Shown here: piece after piece, positions 10,338-21,344 of the stretch | Position numbering within the stretch: the first letter of the stretch is position 1 | How the letters are laid out: every line of letters starts with the position of its first letter | DNA from: Macrothele yani | Taxonomy: Eukaryota > Arthropoda > Arachnida > Araneae > Macrothelidae | Direction of reading: 5' to 3' | Length of the DNA stretch: 64,000 nt | NCBI GenBank assembly: GCA_039090855.1 | Contig: CM077022.1 | Span: 70,394,971-70,458,970 of the forward strand | Made by a program: the position numbers and the translations under genes | The notes under the pieces: model-generated | What the model saw: only the letters and a program-made list of their open reading frames with translations | The model's database searches: none | What the model was told of the DNA's origin: nothing

Positions 10338-10422
10338 ATATTAAATCATTTAAACAGTCGAGTGTGTTATTTGAATCAAATAAGATCGTATAAAGACGGC
10401 GAAGCGAATGATCTACATAGAA
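10338..10422 (-). repeat. Right arm of the 84-bp inverted pair
   Basis: Reverse complement of 8280-8363 with few differences, including the shared block cagtcgagtgtgttatttga. Confidence 0.7.
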
Positions 10423-10911
10423 AATCTAGATGTTGGTTCATAGTCCAGAGAAAAGGCTATCAGATAAAAGATTTAAGAAAGAAATAATTTCATTTTAAAC
10501 ATTAATTATATTCCTGGAAAATCGTTCTGAAACTGTGTGAGCATCCTCTGTATTATATAAAAAAAATATTATATATTTTTATATATAATAATCTTATATT
10601 ATCTCTATAACAGATTACCATTCAAGATATAAGCGGAAAATTCGAACAAGAAATTGTTTACACTCAAAGGAGTATTTTGGGGTTGAAAATCAGTGGTAAA
10701 AAAAGTTCGTAAACAATCATAGAGAAATGTTCTTGTATCGCATATTTTAATTTTTTCGCAAACGAAATTTTGAAACGTTGTGAGAAACTTGGAATGGTTT
10801 TAGTTAGTGAAAGTACGATTTTTAATAAAATGCAAAGCTTTCCTCCAAGTCCAGTCGCATGTAATTAGCCTTCTTCGAAATCTGTATGCAGTGTCAGAAT
10901 GTTTCTGAATT
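10423..10911. other. AT-rich, nothing recognised
   Basis: Very AT-rich (including a TATATA-type stretch at about 10558-10600). No gene, RNA or repeat boundary is seen. Confidence 0.5.
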
Positions 10912-10919
10912 ATGTAACG

Positions 10920-11864
10920 CAGTGGTCTCCAAACTACGGCCCGCTGGCCAAATCCGGCCTCCGGGATCAGTCCCGCCAGGAAATTTCTATTTTTACAATT
11001 TTAAAATTCATTTTACATAAAAAAAAATTCTGACTGAGAAAGAAAGTTGCTATATGTCATAGCATGGCCGGATATCATAGCAACGTTTAATTGACGCTTC
11101 GCTTTTAGAACCTGTTTATTATTACTACTAAAATGCATTTCAGAAGAGTGTTGAAAGCTGAGTTTGAACGACGTTTTAGTGATTTTTACAAGCATGAAAA
11201 ATCATTCCAACTATTTCAGGATCCATTTTCTTTAACAGTTGATGATGCCGAGGAGAATTTACAGTTGAAACTATTAGATTTGCAATCTAATAATAATTTG
11301 AAGACATTGTTTAAGAGTGAAAGTTTGATAACCTTTTATTCTCTTTTGCCTAGAAATAATTTCACACACCTGAAAAGTTTTGCCAGGAAAATGATTTCAG
11401 TGATTGGCAGTACATATCTTTGTGAAAAAGCTTGCTCCAGAATGAAATATGTTAAATCAAAGCTTCGTTCACGATTGACCGACAACCACTTATCAGACTT
11501 TTTAAAAATTGGGTTGTCCGATTTGAAACCAAATATCGGAAATGTTGCTAAATCATTCCAGAAACAATACCTTCTTCTCATTGATTTTTTTCTAGTTTAA
11601 GATGTCATGAAGTCATTTAGTAAGTTTAGCTTTGTATTTGTTTTAGATGTATATAAATATCTTAAAATATTTATTTGAAAACTTTTATGTTAAATTACAG
11701 AACATATAAAATTACTTAAACATTGACACATATTAGTAATAAAATTGAAAATTTACAATATCTGCATTAATTGATCTTTGATTTACCAATTTTTTTAATC
11801 CGACCCGCCGAGCTTTACCCAATTTCCCATTTGGCCCTTCTCTCCAAAAGTTTGGTGACCCCTG
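10920..11864 (+). mobile_element. hAT transposon remnant (family T) with exact ends and 8-bp duplication
   Basis: The ends read CAGTGGTCTCCAAAC and, in reverse, CAGGGGTCACCAAAC. Flanks atgtaacg (10912-10919) and atgtaatg (11865-11872) form the 8-bp duplication typical of hAT elements. Length is 945 bp against several kb for an autonomous element, so it is internally deleted. A 5'-truncated relative is at 16480-16966. Confidence 0.93.
11133..11600 (+). pseudogene. hAT transposase C-terminal fragment with dimerisation domain
   Basis: The 155-residue frame covers the C-terminus of a GTF2IRD2/ZBED-like hAT transposase: FSDFYKHEKSFQLFQDPF, then LKSFARKMISVIGSTYLCEKACSRMKYVKSKLRSRLTDNHLSD, which is the hAT dimerisation region (S-x-Y-x-C-E..FS.MK..K...R..L). 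The BED zinc finger and most of the catalytic RNase H fold are absent. The frame is uninterrupted to its own stop, but the N-terminus is missing. It acts by family in DNA excision and integration in the nucleus; here it could at most be a dominant-negative fragment. Confidence 0.88.
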
Positions 11865-11872
11865 ATGTAATG

Positions 11873-12501
11873 CATTAAATTCATCTCATGCGTAAACAGT
11901 TTTGAAAATAAGTGATTTATTTAAAATAATAACGGTAATAATGTGAAAAATGACTGTTTTAACTTACCTGCCAAGCGTGTGTACCACTGTCGGTGGGTAC
12001 TCAAAAGAGAGATTCACAGCAAGGAGTTGAAGTAACTTCAAAATAATGTAGATGGATATCTACTTGTGTATGTCTTAATTAACCTTAATAATCCGTCTTG
12101 TTTACCTCACAGCTGCGGCCAATAAAAGAACTGTTGCACCCGTGCGATTCGCTTTTCCTTTTTGCGTAGATGACTATAATTACTTCTGTAAGAGACATTA
12201 AATCCTCATAAAGGAAATTGCAAATTTTTAACGATGCTTCCGTAGCTGTTGTGTGTATAAAAGTGCGAAAGAAAGTTGATTGATTCCCCGAATGTCTATC
12301 GCAACAAGACTTTTCATAATTGCACCTTGCTTACAGTTATAAAAAGGAAAACATTGGATTTGAAAAGGTCTGATAATACAATAAGATTTCCGTAAAACCG
12401 TGAATTGCTAAGTTCGTGAATTGCGATGATTCACCACATTGACCGTTCAAGTCCGTTGAGCCTCTCCTAATAAAATCTCAACAAATCAAATTTATAAAAA
12501 A
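11873..12501. other. No gene recognised
   Basis: No coding signature, RNA gene or repeat boundary was found between the hAT remnant and the Helitron. Confidence 0.5.
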
Positions 12502-12830
12502 CTAGCTTTATTACCCGGCTTTGCCCGGGATTTAGGCTTATTAATTTCATATTCCCTTATATGTCACTGAAAAAATCGGGGGAAAAATTGATGCTTGCAA
12601 GAAAGAAAAAAAAGCTGATTTCACAAATTTTGTCATTACAAATTATTTATTTATAGTGTGATAATTAATTCATAACTCGCCAACGGAACAACGTAAAAAT
12701 CTTAAAATAGTTGCGTTGACCTATAAATTCCAGTATTAATAAGCTATGCTAATTTCACGATGCCACAGTTCGGCGTTCGAGAGTTTTTGCTGCTTCAGAC
12801 AAACAGGCGTTTTGTGATTTATATATAAGA
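12502..12830 (-). mobile_element. Short non-autonomous Helitron
   Basis: On the minus strand it starts TCTTATATATAAATC after an A and ends with the hairpin CCCGGGCAAAGCCGGGT followed by AATAAAGCTAG and a T. A 5' TC, a 3' GC hairpin about 10 bases before CTAG, and insertion between A and T with no target duplication are the classic Helitron hallmarks. At 329 bp it is an internal deletion derivative of the kind at 39437-40278. Confidence 0.88.
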
Positions 12831-13045
12831 TAAAAAGAATTTCGATATTAGCACATGAAATATTTGAAAAAGAAATTGTGAAAGGAATTTCGATATTACA
12901 TTTAAAGCGCTATACACGGTCTTATCAGAATGATATGACCACCCCGGGAATTACAGTGTACCCGCCCACGGGCGCCACAGAGTGTACGTGACAAGGTCGA
13001 CCACACGGAGGTATAAGGGGCCGGCCAGGACAGATGAGACGCAGT

Positions 13046-13969
13046 CGTGTGGTCCGAAACTCTCGTAACCTAATTTGCGAGCTCATCAGAAACAAATTTC
13101 TACCTCAACATGACTATTTCCACTTGTATAGTACTCAAGAACGGACAGAGCATTAGCTTTACAAATATTAACCCCACAATAATTAATTTCCCACAATCTT
13201 GTCCGGCCCCCAAAAAAGCCGTTGTTTTTCCTTAGCGCAGCTGTCTGACTTCTTCCTCCTACCACAATTTCTGCATCTCCTTCGCGCGGCTGTCTGACTT
13301 CTTCTTGGCAAAATTTCTGCATCTCCCAATTTCCGGGACAAATCTCTGATCAACAAATAAATAATTATCACCCTCCCAAATAATCCTGTCCCTAGTTTGG
13401 CCCTTAAAAGGATAAAATCCTTAGCTCCTTAATTTCCCTACTACTCAAAGCAGCTAACTCCGTAATTACAACTTGCTTTAAAAAAAAACCGCATAGGTAA
13501 GTAAAATCTCAAAATACACTGCTTAGAGTAATATCTCATATATCTCTCTTATGCTTAATTAATTTCTAGTGCACCATCAACTTCTCGCACCAGCTTCCCA
13601 GGAATTACCAAATCACAAGGAATTACCATTACCTTCGTCCATCGTACTCTCCAGCGCCCCTCCGGGTAATCATCGGCTTCTCCCTTGACCTTGCCGCCTT
13701 TTCTCTTGGCCTTGCCGCCTTCCCCCTCGGCCAGCACTGACCCAGTTTCTTCCCTAGGTAGTGTTAGGAATAATTACTTTTTCTCAACTGTTAAAAGTGC
13801 AATCCTCTCGCGCTCACTTTAAGCAGTATATAACTCCCAACTCTAATTTCCTTTTCTTTAAAAGCTTTCCAATCAGGGGATCCTACCCCGAGACTATCAC
13901 TTCATCGTTTGGTCCATACAACTGAATGTGAATTGGCCCTGAACCTTGGTAGTGTTATGTTATGTTATA
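13046..13969. mobile_element. Unclassified 0.92-kb retroposon-like insertion with 13-bp duplication
   Basis: It is bounded by gatgagacgcagt (13033-13045) and gataagacgcagt (13970-13982), a 13-bp duplication with one change. The right end is a short tandem of atgtt, a simple-repeat tail of the type seen at retroposon 3' ends. No known domain was found, and the small frames inside (for example near 13555-13737, rich in G, K, E) are not convincing. Confidence 0.65.
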
Positions 13970-14008
13970 GATAAGACGCAGTGAGTTACGTGAACACAAT
14001 GGTCAGAG

Positions 14009-15223
14009 GTAGTGATTTGACGGACGTCCAAAGGGAATGATTATCGGCTACCGCGCCAAGGGTGGAAGCATCTCAGAAACAGCCGGCTTGGTAGGCTGTT
14101 CGCGAGGTGCTGTGGTAAGGGTGAACAAAGGATGTACCGTTGGTATCACTCGTCTGCGATTGGTCTGAGTTCGAATCCCGGTGAGGCATGGATACTGCGT
14201 TTGTCTTACGGCCCTGGCTCTCTCCTTCCCTGGAGACAGTGGCCCTAAATTAGGGACGGGCGACTGCTTATAGCCCTCTGAGTAGCTCACGGTAGTCGTT
14301 AAACCTCCAATAAAAAAATGTACCGCTAGGACACCGAGTACCACCCGACGTCGTAACTATGGAGCCCCAAAGACCATCTACCCCAGAGGAGAACGGCGCC
14401 TCCATTGACTGGAAAAGGGCAATCGACGCGCAACAGTACATCAATTAACCACGCAAATGAAAGCTGGGGCACCCAGGTACGTGTCCCTGATAACAGTAGA
14501 GCGAACCCGGTTACGCATGGGTCTCCGGACTCGACGCTACGTCAAGGCACCCGTGTTAACCCAGCTCCATCGGCAACGACTCCGGCAGTTCGCATGGGAC
14601 TACCGTCATTGGAGAGTGGAAAAAGGTTGCTTACTCCGACAAACGGAGGTTTCTACTCCACAGAAGTGACGGACGATGGAGGATACGGCGTCAGACACAC
14701 GAGAACCATCACCCGGACACGTTTGTCGGTCAAGTACAGGCCGGCGGTGGCAGTGTGCATGTCTTGGGGATGTTTTCCTGGTATGACCTGAGACCACTGG
14801 TACAACTGGATGGGTCCCTGAACACCAATGTCTACCTGCCCATCCTCACTGATCACATGCATCCTTTCATGTTGGACGTTTACCCTGGTGGTGATGGTGT
14901 CTACTAACAGGACAATGCGCCGTGCCACGTCGCTAAGGGGGTGCGTGACTGTTTCCAGGAACACGACAGCGATGTCTTCTTTCTCCCTTGGCCGGCGAAA
15001 TCACCCGATCTCAATCCCATTGTGGGACTACTTGTGGGACTATTTGGATCGACAGGTTCGACGTGCCGACTCACAACCACATGATCTCCGGGATCTCCGC
15101 GCTCTTCTGCAGTCCGGATGGGCACGTGTGCCTCGGGAAACCTTCCAGATCCTCATTGCGTCCATGCCACGCCGTCTCGCCGCTGTCATCCGGGCCAAGG
15201 GTGGTGATTCAGTTATTAGGTAG
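14009..15223 (+). pseudogene. Tc1-like transposase, family M (SINE-interrupted, frameshifted)
   Basis: Coding begins near 14009 (VRGSDLTDV), shifts within 13 codons into MIIGYRAKGGSISETAGLVGCSRGAV, is cut by SINE-A, and resumes as GERRL..RATVHQLTTQMKAGAPRYVS. A further shift leads to LLHRSDGRWRIRRQTHENH, the GGGSVHVLGMFSWYD block, a stop just before QDNAPCH (second Asp), and SPDLNPI followed by Val where the catalytic Glu should be, from a local rearrangement near 15018. The C-terminus (SMPRRLAAVIRAKGGD) survives in another frame. Spacing to the lost Glu would be 36. Confidence 0.82.
14140..14317 (+). mobile_element. SINE-A, 5'-damaged copy inside family M Tc1
   Basis: Box B (GAGTTCGAATCCCGG) and the full body are present but box A is degenerate. 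The duplication atgtaccg flanks it (14132-14139 and 14318-14325). Confidence 0.85.
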
Positions 15224-15471
15224 GTGGTCATATTATTCTGACACGATTATGTAAATCGATCTGACTGAAAGGAAAGCTCGAAAAGCAACTGATTCGAAAT
15301 CACGCCATTCGAGACTCAATATGGAAATTTGAAGTTTTAAAACATTGAAGTGTTTTTAGAGAAGCTTGTTTAAGACACAGCAATACAGGTTGCTGTTCAA
15401 TTTGTCGCGCGCTCTGACTTTCACAATAAACTGTTGCAATTGTATACTGTACGCTCGCCCATTTTCGCGGG

Positions 15472-16470
15472 TTCATTCCCATAGGTGCTTTATGGGATTA
15501 AGATCAGGGTTCTGTGCTGTCCAGTTCACACACGATGCGAAATTATCATCAAACCACGCCGTAACAGTCCTTGCCTTATGGGTTGGTGCATTATCCTGCT
15601 GGTACCAACAAGGCTCGGTTCCATAGTATTGCCACAGAGTTGGTAGGGCATAATTGCCCAGAATATCGAGGTAGACGTGCTGGTTAACAGGTTTGTCCAC
15701 GATAAACAATGGACCGGGACCATACCACGAAAAACACCCCCACACGAGTACACTGCCAGCTCCAAACTTGACCGTAGGTTATTTACTGTGGTAAATAACG
15801 TTCCCCCTGCTGCCGCCATACCCACACATGGCTATCAGACTGATGGATCGTGTATCTGGATTCATCAGTCCATAGAACCCGTTTCCATTGATCTACGGTC
15901 CACAATAAATGTTCTTTACACCATGCTAAACGGCGAGTAGCATTCCGAGTGGAGATGAAAGGCTTATGAGCAGCCGTACAACCACGGTAACCCATGGAAT
16001 AAAGTTCTCTGCAAATGGTACATGTACGTACCGATGTTCCAGCATTTTTACTCACTTGTACACTGAGGTCTTGTGCAGTACTCCGTTGATTAGCTTTAAC
16101 GATCCTCCTGAGGCTTCGACGTCCTCTATTACTGTTTTTCTTTGGTCTGCCGGTACGTTTAGCTGCTTCAGCACGCCATGTGTCTTCCGCTTATTCAGTA
16201 CATCCAAAACAGTTGACTTGAGTATGTTTAAACGCCTCTCGGTTTCTCTTATGGACAACCCACTAATATAACACCCAACAATCTTTCCTTTCTCAAAGCC
16301 AGTTCGCTCCCGTCGCGACATTTTCACTCAACCTCACAGTGCGATATGATCGTGGTCAGCTGCACGCTTGTTTTTATACCGTTTGCAGCCGTACCGCGAA
16401 TCTTAACAACGCAGTGGATCCGTTCATTTGCTTTTGAAGGAGTGTCTGGTGACTTTTGTCAATCATAGTG
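15472..16470 (-). pseudogene. Tc1-like transposon, family B copy 1 (3'-truncated) with broken transposase
   Basis: The right end (TGACTTTTGTCAATCATAGTG then TA) matches family B terminal repeats at 34701 and 45968. Reading leftward: MSRRERTGFEKGKIVGCYISGLSIRETERRLN (helix-turn-helix), a frameshift near 16050, [22 protein letters not shown] (first Asp), another near 15770, then [18 protein letters not shown] (second Asp) and NPDLNPIKHLWE. The third catalytic residue, Glu in the family, is Lys here. The match stops after HLW, so the C-terminus and left terminal repeat are gone. Confidence 0.9.
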
Positions 16471-16479
16471 TATGTTTAT

Positions 16480-16966
16480 GAACAAGCTTTGTCCAAAATT
16501 AAATATGTGAAATCAAAGCTTCGTTCACAATTGATCGACAACCACTGTCAGACCTTTTTAAAAATGAGGTTGTCGAGAAACCAAATATCGAAACTGTAGC
16601 TAAATCATTCCAGAAACAATACCATTCTTCTCAGTGATTTTTTTTTCAAGTTTCAAATGTCACAAAGTCAATTTGTTTATATCATGAAGTCAACTTATTA
16701 AAGACTAAACTTTAGTCTTTATTAAGTTTAGTTTTGTTTTAGATGTGTGTAAATATATTTAAATATTTATTTGAAAACTTTCATGTTTAATTACAGACCA
16801 TATAAAATTAGTTAGACTTTGACAAATATTAGTTCATTGAAAATTTACAATATCTGCACATTGATTGATCTTCTGTTTACCAATTTTTTTTAATATGCCC
16901 CCCCCCCTTCCCGAGTTTTAGCCAATTTCCCATTTGGCCCTCCTGTCGAAAAGCTTGTGACCCCTG
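16480..16966 (+). mobile_element. hAT family T, 5'-truncated copy
   Basis: It matches the second half of the 10920-11864 element, including decayed dimerisation-domain coding (aaatatgtgaaatcaaagct, then aaatcattccagaaacaata) and the right end gtgacccctg. An extra copy of tttagtcttta and a C run mark local changes. It abuts the right end of Tc1 copy B1, which may have inserted at its left edge. Confidence 0.8.
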
Positions 16967-18261
16967 TCCTAGAAAAGCGTATAACTGAGGTTTGACTGTA
17001 TCAACTACAACTTCACGCTTCTAGAATTAAAATCAAATTAAATGAAAATCGAATCAAAGTTTTTTTTTCAAGGTATGTGCAATAAACTGATTGGAAACTC
17101 CCGATCAAAGTTTCGCAATGTAGTGCAAGTGGATGCTTTTCAACTACTGACTGTTACCTCGATGTTTACTTCTTTCTTCCACAGTTTGTTCGCACACCGT
17201 AACGCGTACTCACAACACCGCGTATATATAGCTCTGCCCTTTTTTTTTTTTCTTTTTTTTTTTTAATGTTGTTTTTGAGGCAGATAAAACATTAGCAAGT
17301 GACTTAACGCAGAGACGCAAAATCTTCTCTGAAAACCTGCTACACAACAATACGAATTTAGTGCAACCTGTGACGTTACAAGTATGCTAAGTTCCGAGCT
17401 CCAGTTCGGGCCAATGACCACAGGATGAATTCAGAAGTTCAAGGACGCCTACCGATCCACCGACCTGGAAGTTCAGCACACTGGTGACCGACATTTCGAC
17501 CGATTAGCAGTGGATCGCGGGTGCTCCTAATATTGGATCTTTGGATAACTTTTTTCTCATCGCGTAGCGTTCTTACTTCCGATTAATCAACTACGTGGAA
17601 TTCTCAAAACTTTGCGCAAAGACCGGGATTTTACGGGCGAAAATCAGTAACGTTTCAGCTATTGTCCCATCTATATCAACCGATCTTAAAAGGTAAGTCT
17701 TTTTTCCGTGTATTGTTGCGCTGTATGCATGCGTAGTCATTTTCAGTGTGCCGAGAAAAGAATTGTCAAACGCAGTCGACAGTTCATTCCTCTTCAAATT
17801 TCCAAACTTTTTCATGTTTGATGCAGCAAAAGCAGGGAGCTATAGGGGGCTCAGACCCCCTTCCTCCCGAAAGGCGAGCAAGCCCCCCTGGAAAATACAC
17901 TTGTTGTAAATTCTTTGAACTTTTATTTTCATTGGGTTTATGAAAATGACTTTTGTATTTCATTGGAAGCATAAATGCTTTTCTTATTTAGTCGTGTATT
18001 ATATTCCTTTAAAAACAAAGAAAATTTAAGCAATATAGCACAAACGGTGAATAACTACAGAGAAATTACTTTTGAAGGTGAACCAATGGGAAGAGTTACA
18101 CCAATGATTCTCTGCCACATGGTGACAGGGCTAGTTGGTGTTTTGTGCCAGGGAAGGAGAGAGAAATGTGCTCCACCCCACCCCCCTTCTTCTGAGAAAA
18201 GTAAAATTTTCCAGAAAATGAAGAAAAAAGAGTGACAGAGGTTGAAGCGTAGTTGGGAAGA
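16967..18261. other. Intergenic stretch, mostly unrecognised
   Basis: A fragment at about 16975-16999 (gtataactgaggtttgactg) looks like an end of a pogo/Tigger-type element, similar in kind to 54599-54640. A poly-T run is at 17239-17262. Around 17830-17900 there is a GC-rich block (agctatagggggctcagacc) of the type seen at hAT-like ends. No gene is supported. Confidence 0.4.
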
Positions 18262-18304
18262 AAGCTAAACGACCACCGTGAGCAACTCAATGGGCTATAA
18301 GCAG

Positions 18305-18908
18305 ATCCGATCAGATGTAGAGGATTTTAGGAAGGGAGTGTCTGAACCCAGGTCTTAAACACAACCCTTAGAAATAGGAAGCTAGGAGATTTGGTCTAGA
18401 GTGCGGGCCGCGGGTGGCCTAGTGGGCAACGTTCGTGACGGCCACGGAAAATACCTCAGGTTCGATCCCAGATAGGTGCGAACGCTCGAACCACTAAACA
18501 TCCGCCGTGCGTCGGATGGGCACGTTAAGCCGTCAGGCCTCGGGTACTCCCCCCCCGGTAGTAAATAAAGGCGTCTTCTACCTCGCTTCCGTGTGACTTT
18601 CCTATCGGGCACTCTAGTCCAAATCTCCTAGCTTCCTATTTCAAAGGGTTGTTTAAGACCTGGGGACAGACACTCCCTTCCTAAAATCCTATACATATGA
18701 TCATGATCATAGTCTAGAGTCCCCGATAGGAAAGTGACACGGAAGCGAGGTAGAAAGGGGGTGGAAGACGCCTTTATTTATTACCGGGGGTGGGCCCGAC
18801 GTGCCCATCGACGCATTTAGTGGTTCGAGCGTTCGTACCTTCCTGGGATCGAACCCGAGGTTTTCTCCGTGGCAGTCAGGAACGTTGACCCATAGGCCAT
18901 CCGCGGCC
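18305..18908 (-). mobile_element. SINE-B (minus) inserted in SINE-A, itself split by a second SINE-B
   Basis: The 5' part (tRNA-like head, box B GGTTCGATCCCAGG) is at 18721-18908 and the 3' part (ending atctgatcgga in reverse) at 18305-18402. Joined across the inner insertion they restore a contiguous SINE-B body (cctatcggg..actctaga..ccaaatctcctagc). The 16-bp duplication flanks the whole. Confidence 0.85.
18403..18711 (+). mobile_element. SINE-B (plus), innermost copy
   Basis: A full-length copy starting GCGGGCCGCGGGTGGCC, with CCGTGCGTCGGATGGGCAC and the 3' end cctatacatatgatcatgat. It is flanked by gtctagagt at 18394-18402 and 18712-18720, a 9-bp duplication inside the outer SINE-B. Confidence 0.87.
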
Positions 18909-19307
18909 AATGGGCTATAAGCAGTCGTCTTTCCCTAATTTAGGGCCACTGGTTCCAGGGAAGGGAAAAACCCAGTACCGTAAGACCAACACAACATCCA
19001 TGCCTCTTTTGGATTCGAACCTGAACCCATCTCGGGCGAATGTTTAGAAGCCAGCGCTTAGGCCACTGCTTCACAAATGCGGTTGTTCGTCATTTGGTAA
19101 GTGACTAGAAGATACTTAGCTGACTGGTGTCAAATTAAGGAGACAGATTACGTAAAGCCAACGACTTATAAGAACATTTATGAAAAAGCAACAGCGGAAT
19201 GCCAGAAAAAATGTCCTCAACAACGAGTTTGGTCGAATATGCGACGTCTGCGGTTTCCACTGTGTATTTTATTCACGGTGTTATCATAGACACGAGACAA
19301 GGCGCCG

Positions 19308-19523
19308 TCCCGGTGGTGCAGTGGTCTAAGCGATGGCCTCTGGTCATTCGTCCAAAACGGGTCCGGGCTCGACTCCCGGTGAGGCATGGATATTGTGCTT
19401 GTCTTACGGCACTGGCTCTCTCCCTTCCCCTGAACCAGTGACCCTAAATTTGGGACGGGCGACTGCTTATAGCCCATTGAGTTGCTCACGGTGGTCGTTA
19501 AAGCTCCAATCGGAAAAAAAAAA
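19308..19523 (+). mobile_element. SINE-A, full-length copy
   Basis: Box A (GCAGTGGTCTAAGCG), box B (GGGCTCGACTCCCGG) and complete body with poly-A tail. Immediately right, 19530-19595 looks like another tRNA-like head on the minus strand (box A CTCAGTGGTTAAGACGC in reverse), probably an older SINE that was the target. Confidence 0.85.
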
Positions 19524-19883
19524 AAGCACCAGTGATCGAGCCCAGCCCGTTTGGGTTGAAGCCGCGCGTCTTAACCACTGAGCCAGAAAGTCACACGAAT
19601 CACTCACGTTCATGATGAAACTCATTGGGCAATGAATTTTTTTCTTTCATTAATGTCAGTGATTTAGTCATTTTATTTTCTATTGGAGTTTATTATTTTT
19701 TGAATACGTTTATAATAATATTATTTTTTCTGTTGGAAGTCTTACTACAAATTACGTATTATTTTCATCCTGATTTTTCGAAGCAACAGAATACTTTGGA
19801 ACTTGAGATCTTTTTTTTTTTTGATTCACAATAACTTTCAATTATTTTTAAGAGAAGGTCCAATGCACTGTTTTATAATATTA
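19524..19883. other. tRNA-like fragment then AT-rich sequence
   Basis: Apart from the minus-strand tRNA-like fragment at about 19530-19595, this is AT-rich DNA. The frame at 19625-19834 (runs of F, I, L) reflects composition. Confidence 0.45.
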
Positions 19884-20143
19884 CACTGCCGGACAATTGC
19901 TAAGGACGGATGACAATAGCAACGATAGCAACCATAAAATGGAAGGCAGGAAAATGTGGAAATTAGCATAAGTGCGGGATACAGTAAGACGTGTTGTGCG
20001 TATGCAAATTTTGGATTGCGGAACTTGTTCGTGACGTCATAGCGCTGATAAGAGATATAAAGGATTTGACGCGTATTGACCGTTGTTGTTCAAACGCAAA
20101 GTTGAAAGGGAAAGAATCAATTGACGAACTTGCAATTTTCAGT

Positions 20144-21344
20144 ATGTCTTCCCGACATCACCTAGATGATTTTCCGCGTGGCCGTATTATTGGCAAGATT
20201 GAAGAAGAGCGAAAAATAACAGATGTTGCCAGGGAGTTCGACGTCAGCCACAGTGTTGTTTCAAGGCTTTGGAAATCATTTCAAACAAATGGAGAATGTA
20301 GCAAACGTCACGGGGGAGGTCGTGTTCGCAGTACGACACCTGCAGAAGATCGGTACATAGTGCTATCAACAAAAAGACACCGGCGCAGCACAGCTAGTGA
20401 GGTAGCAAATCAGTTTATGGCTGCTACTGGCAAGCGGATCTCCCGAAAAACTGTCGCCAGACGTTTGCATGAAGGAGGACTATATGCCCGCCGTCCTGTT
20501 GTGTGCATCCCATTGTCCAGACGTCACCGTACCGCCCGTTTGCAATGATGCCATCAACATCGCAATTGGACTGATAACGACTGGTCTGCTGTCCTCTTCT
20601 CAGATGAGAGTAGATACAGTCTATCGTCTGATTGTCGACGACAACTGATCTGGCGTGATAGTGGTACTGCACATTGTCCAGCAAACATACAGGAAAAGGA
20701 CCGATATCCGACATGTAGTGTCATGGTATGGGCTGGCATCATGATCAATGGCCGTACGTCCCTCTATGTGCTTCCAACTGGGACTATGACTGGCCAACGT
20801 TACATTAATGATGTTCTGCTACCTCATGTTCGCATGTTCCGTGGTGCTGTCGGTGATAGATTCATTTTCATGGACGACAACGCAACATGTCATCGAACAG
20901 TCGCTGTCCAGGAGTGTCTTGAGAGTGAGGATATCCCGGTGAGGCATGGATGTTGTGTTTGTCTTACGGCACTGGCTCTCTCCCTTCCCTGGAACCAGTG
21001 GCCCTAAATTAGGGACGAGCGACTGCTTATAGCCCATTGAGTTGCTCACGGTGGTCGTTAAACCTCCAATCAGAAAAAAGAAAAGAAAAAAGAGCGAGGA
21101 TATTCAACGCCTCGTATGGCCAGCACGTTCTCCAGATCTGAATCCCATTGAAAATGTGTGGGATGCTTTGGGGAGGAGTCTTGCTGGTCGCCAATGCCCT
21201 CCAATAAACAAGGACACCCTCATCCGTGCACTGATAGAGGAATGGGATAAATTACCCCAACAGCTGCTTGATAATGTTGTGCAAAGCATGACACGACGTG
21301 TGGAATCTTGCATCGCCCTCCATGGTGGCCATATCCCGTATTGA
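20144..21344 (+). pseudogene. Tc1-like transposase, family J (one stop plus SINE insertion)
   Basis: The frame starts MSSRHHLDDFPRGRIIGKIEE. A first helix-turn-helix (ITDVAREFDVSHSVVSRLW), a GGGR linker and a second DNA-binding region (TASEVANQFMAATGKRISRKTVARRL) follow. A TGA at 20546-20548 replaces what is usually Trp or similar, then the same frame continues FSDESRYSL (first Asp), IFMDDNATCH (second Asp), is cut by SINE-A, and resumes LVWPARSPDLNPIENVWD (Glu) to the stop after GGHIPY. Spacing across the repaired junction is 34 (DD34E). All catalytic residues survive. This is the most divergent Tc1 family here, with the ancestral-looking RHHLDDFPRGRIIG start. Confidence 0.92.
20935..21091 (+). 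mobile_element. SINE-A, 5'-truncated copy inside family J transposase
   Basis: Only the 3' body is present, from cccggtgaggcatggatgtt to a mixed A/G tail; boxes A and B are missing. The 12-bp duplication gagtgaggatat / gagcgaggatat flanks it. The truncation is the usual outcome of incomplete reverse transcription. Confidence 0.9.

Larger units (their letters stand above)
12915..15251 (+). mobile_element. Tc1-like transposon, family M, enlarged by two insertions
   Basis: The left end (CACGGTCTTATCAGAATGAT) and right end share TCAGAATRATATGACCACC, each next to TA (12913-12914, 15252-15253). Its 2.3 kb is explained by a 924-bp insertion in the 5' untranslated part (13046-13969) and a SINE-A fragment in the N-terminal coding part (14140-14317). 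Confidence 0.85.
18264..19082 (-). mobile_element. SINE-A copy split by SINE-B insertion
   Basis: The 3' end of a minus-strand SINE-A (cgaccaccgtgagcaactca) is at 18264-18304 and the rest, with box B (TTCGAACCTGAACCC) and a degraded box A, at 18909-19082. The 16-bp phrase aatgggctataagcag is repeated on both sides of the insertion (18289-18304, 18909-18924). Confidence 0.88.

Noticed and set aside
13555..13737. Gly/Lys-rich small protein on minus strand
   Set aside because: Low-complexity frame within an inserted element, no start context or homologue recognised.
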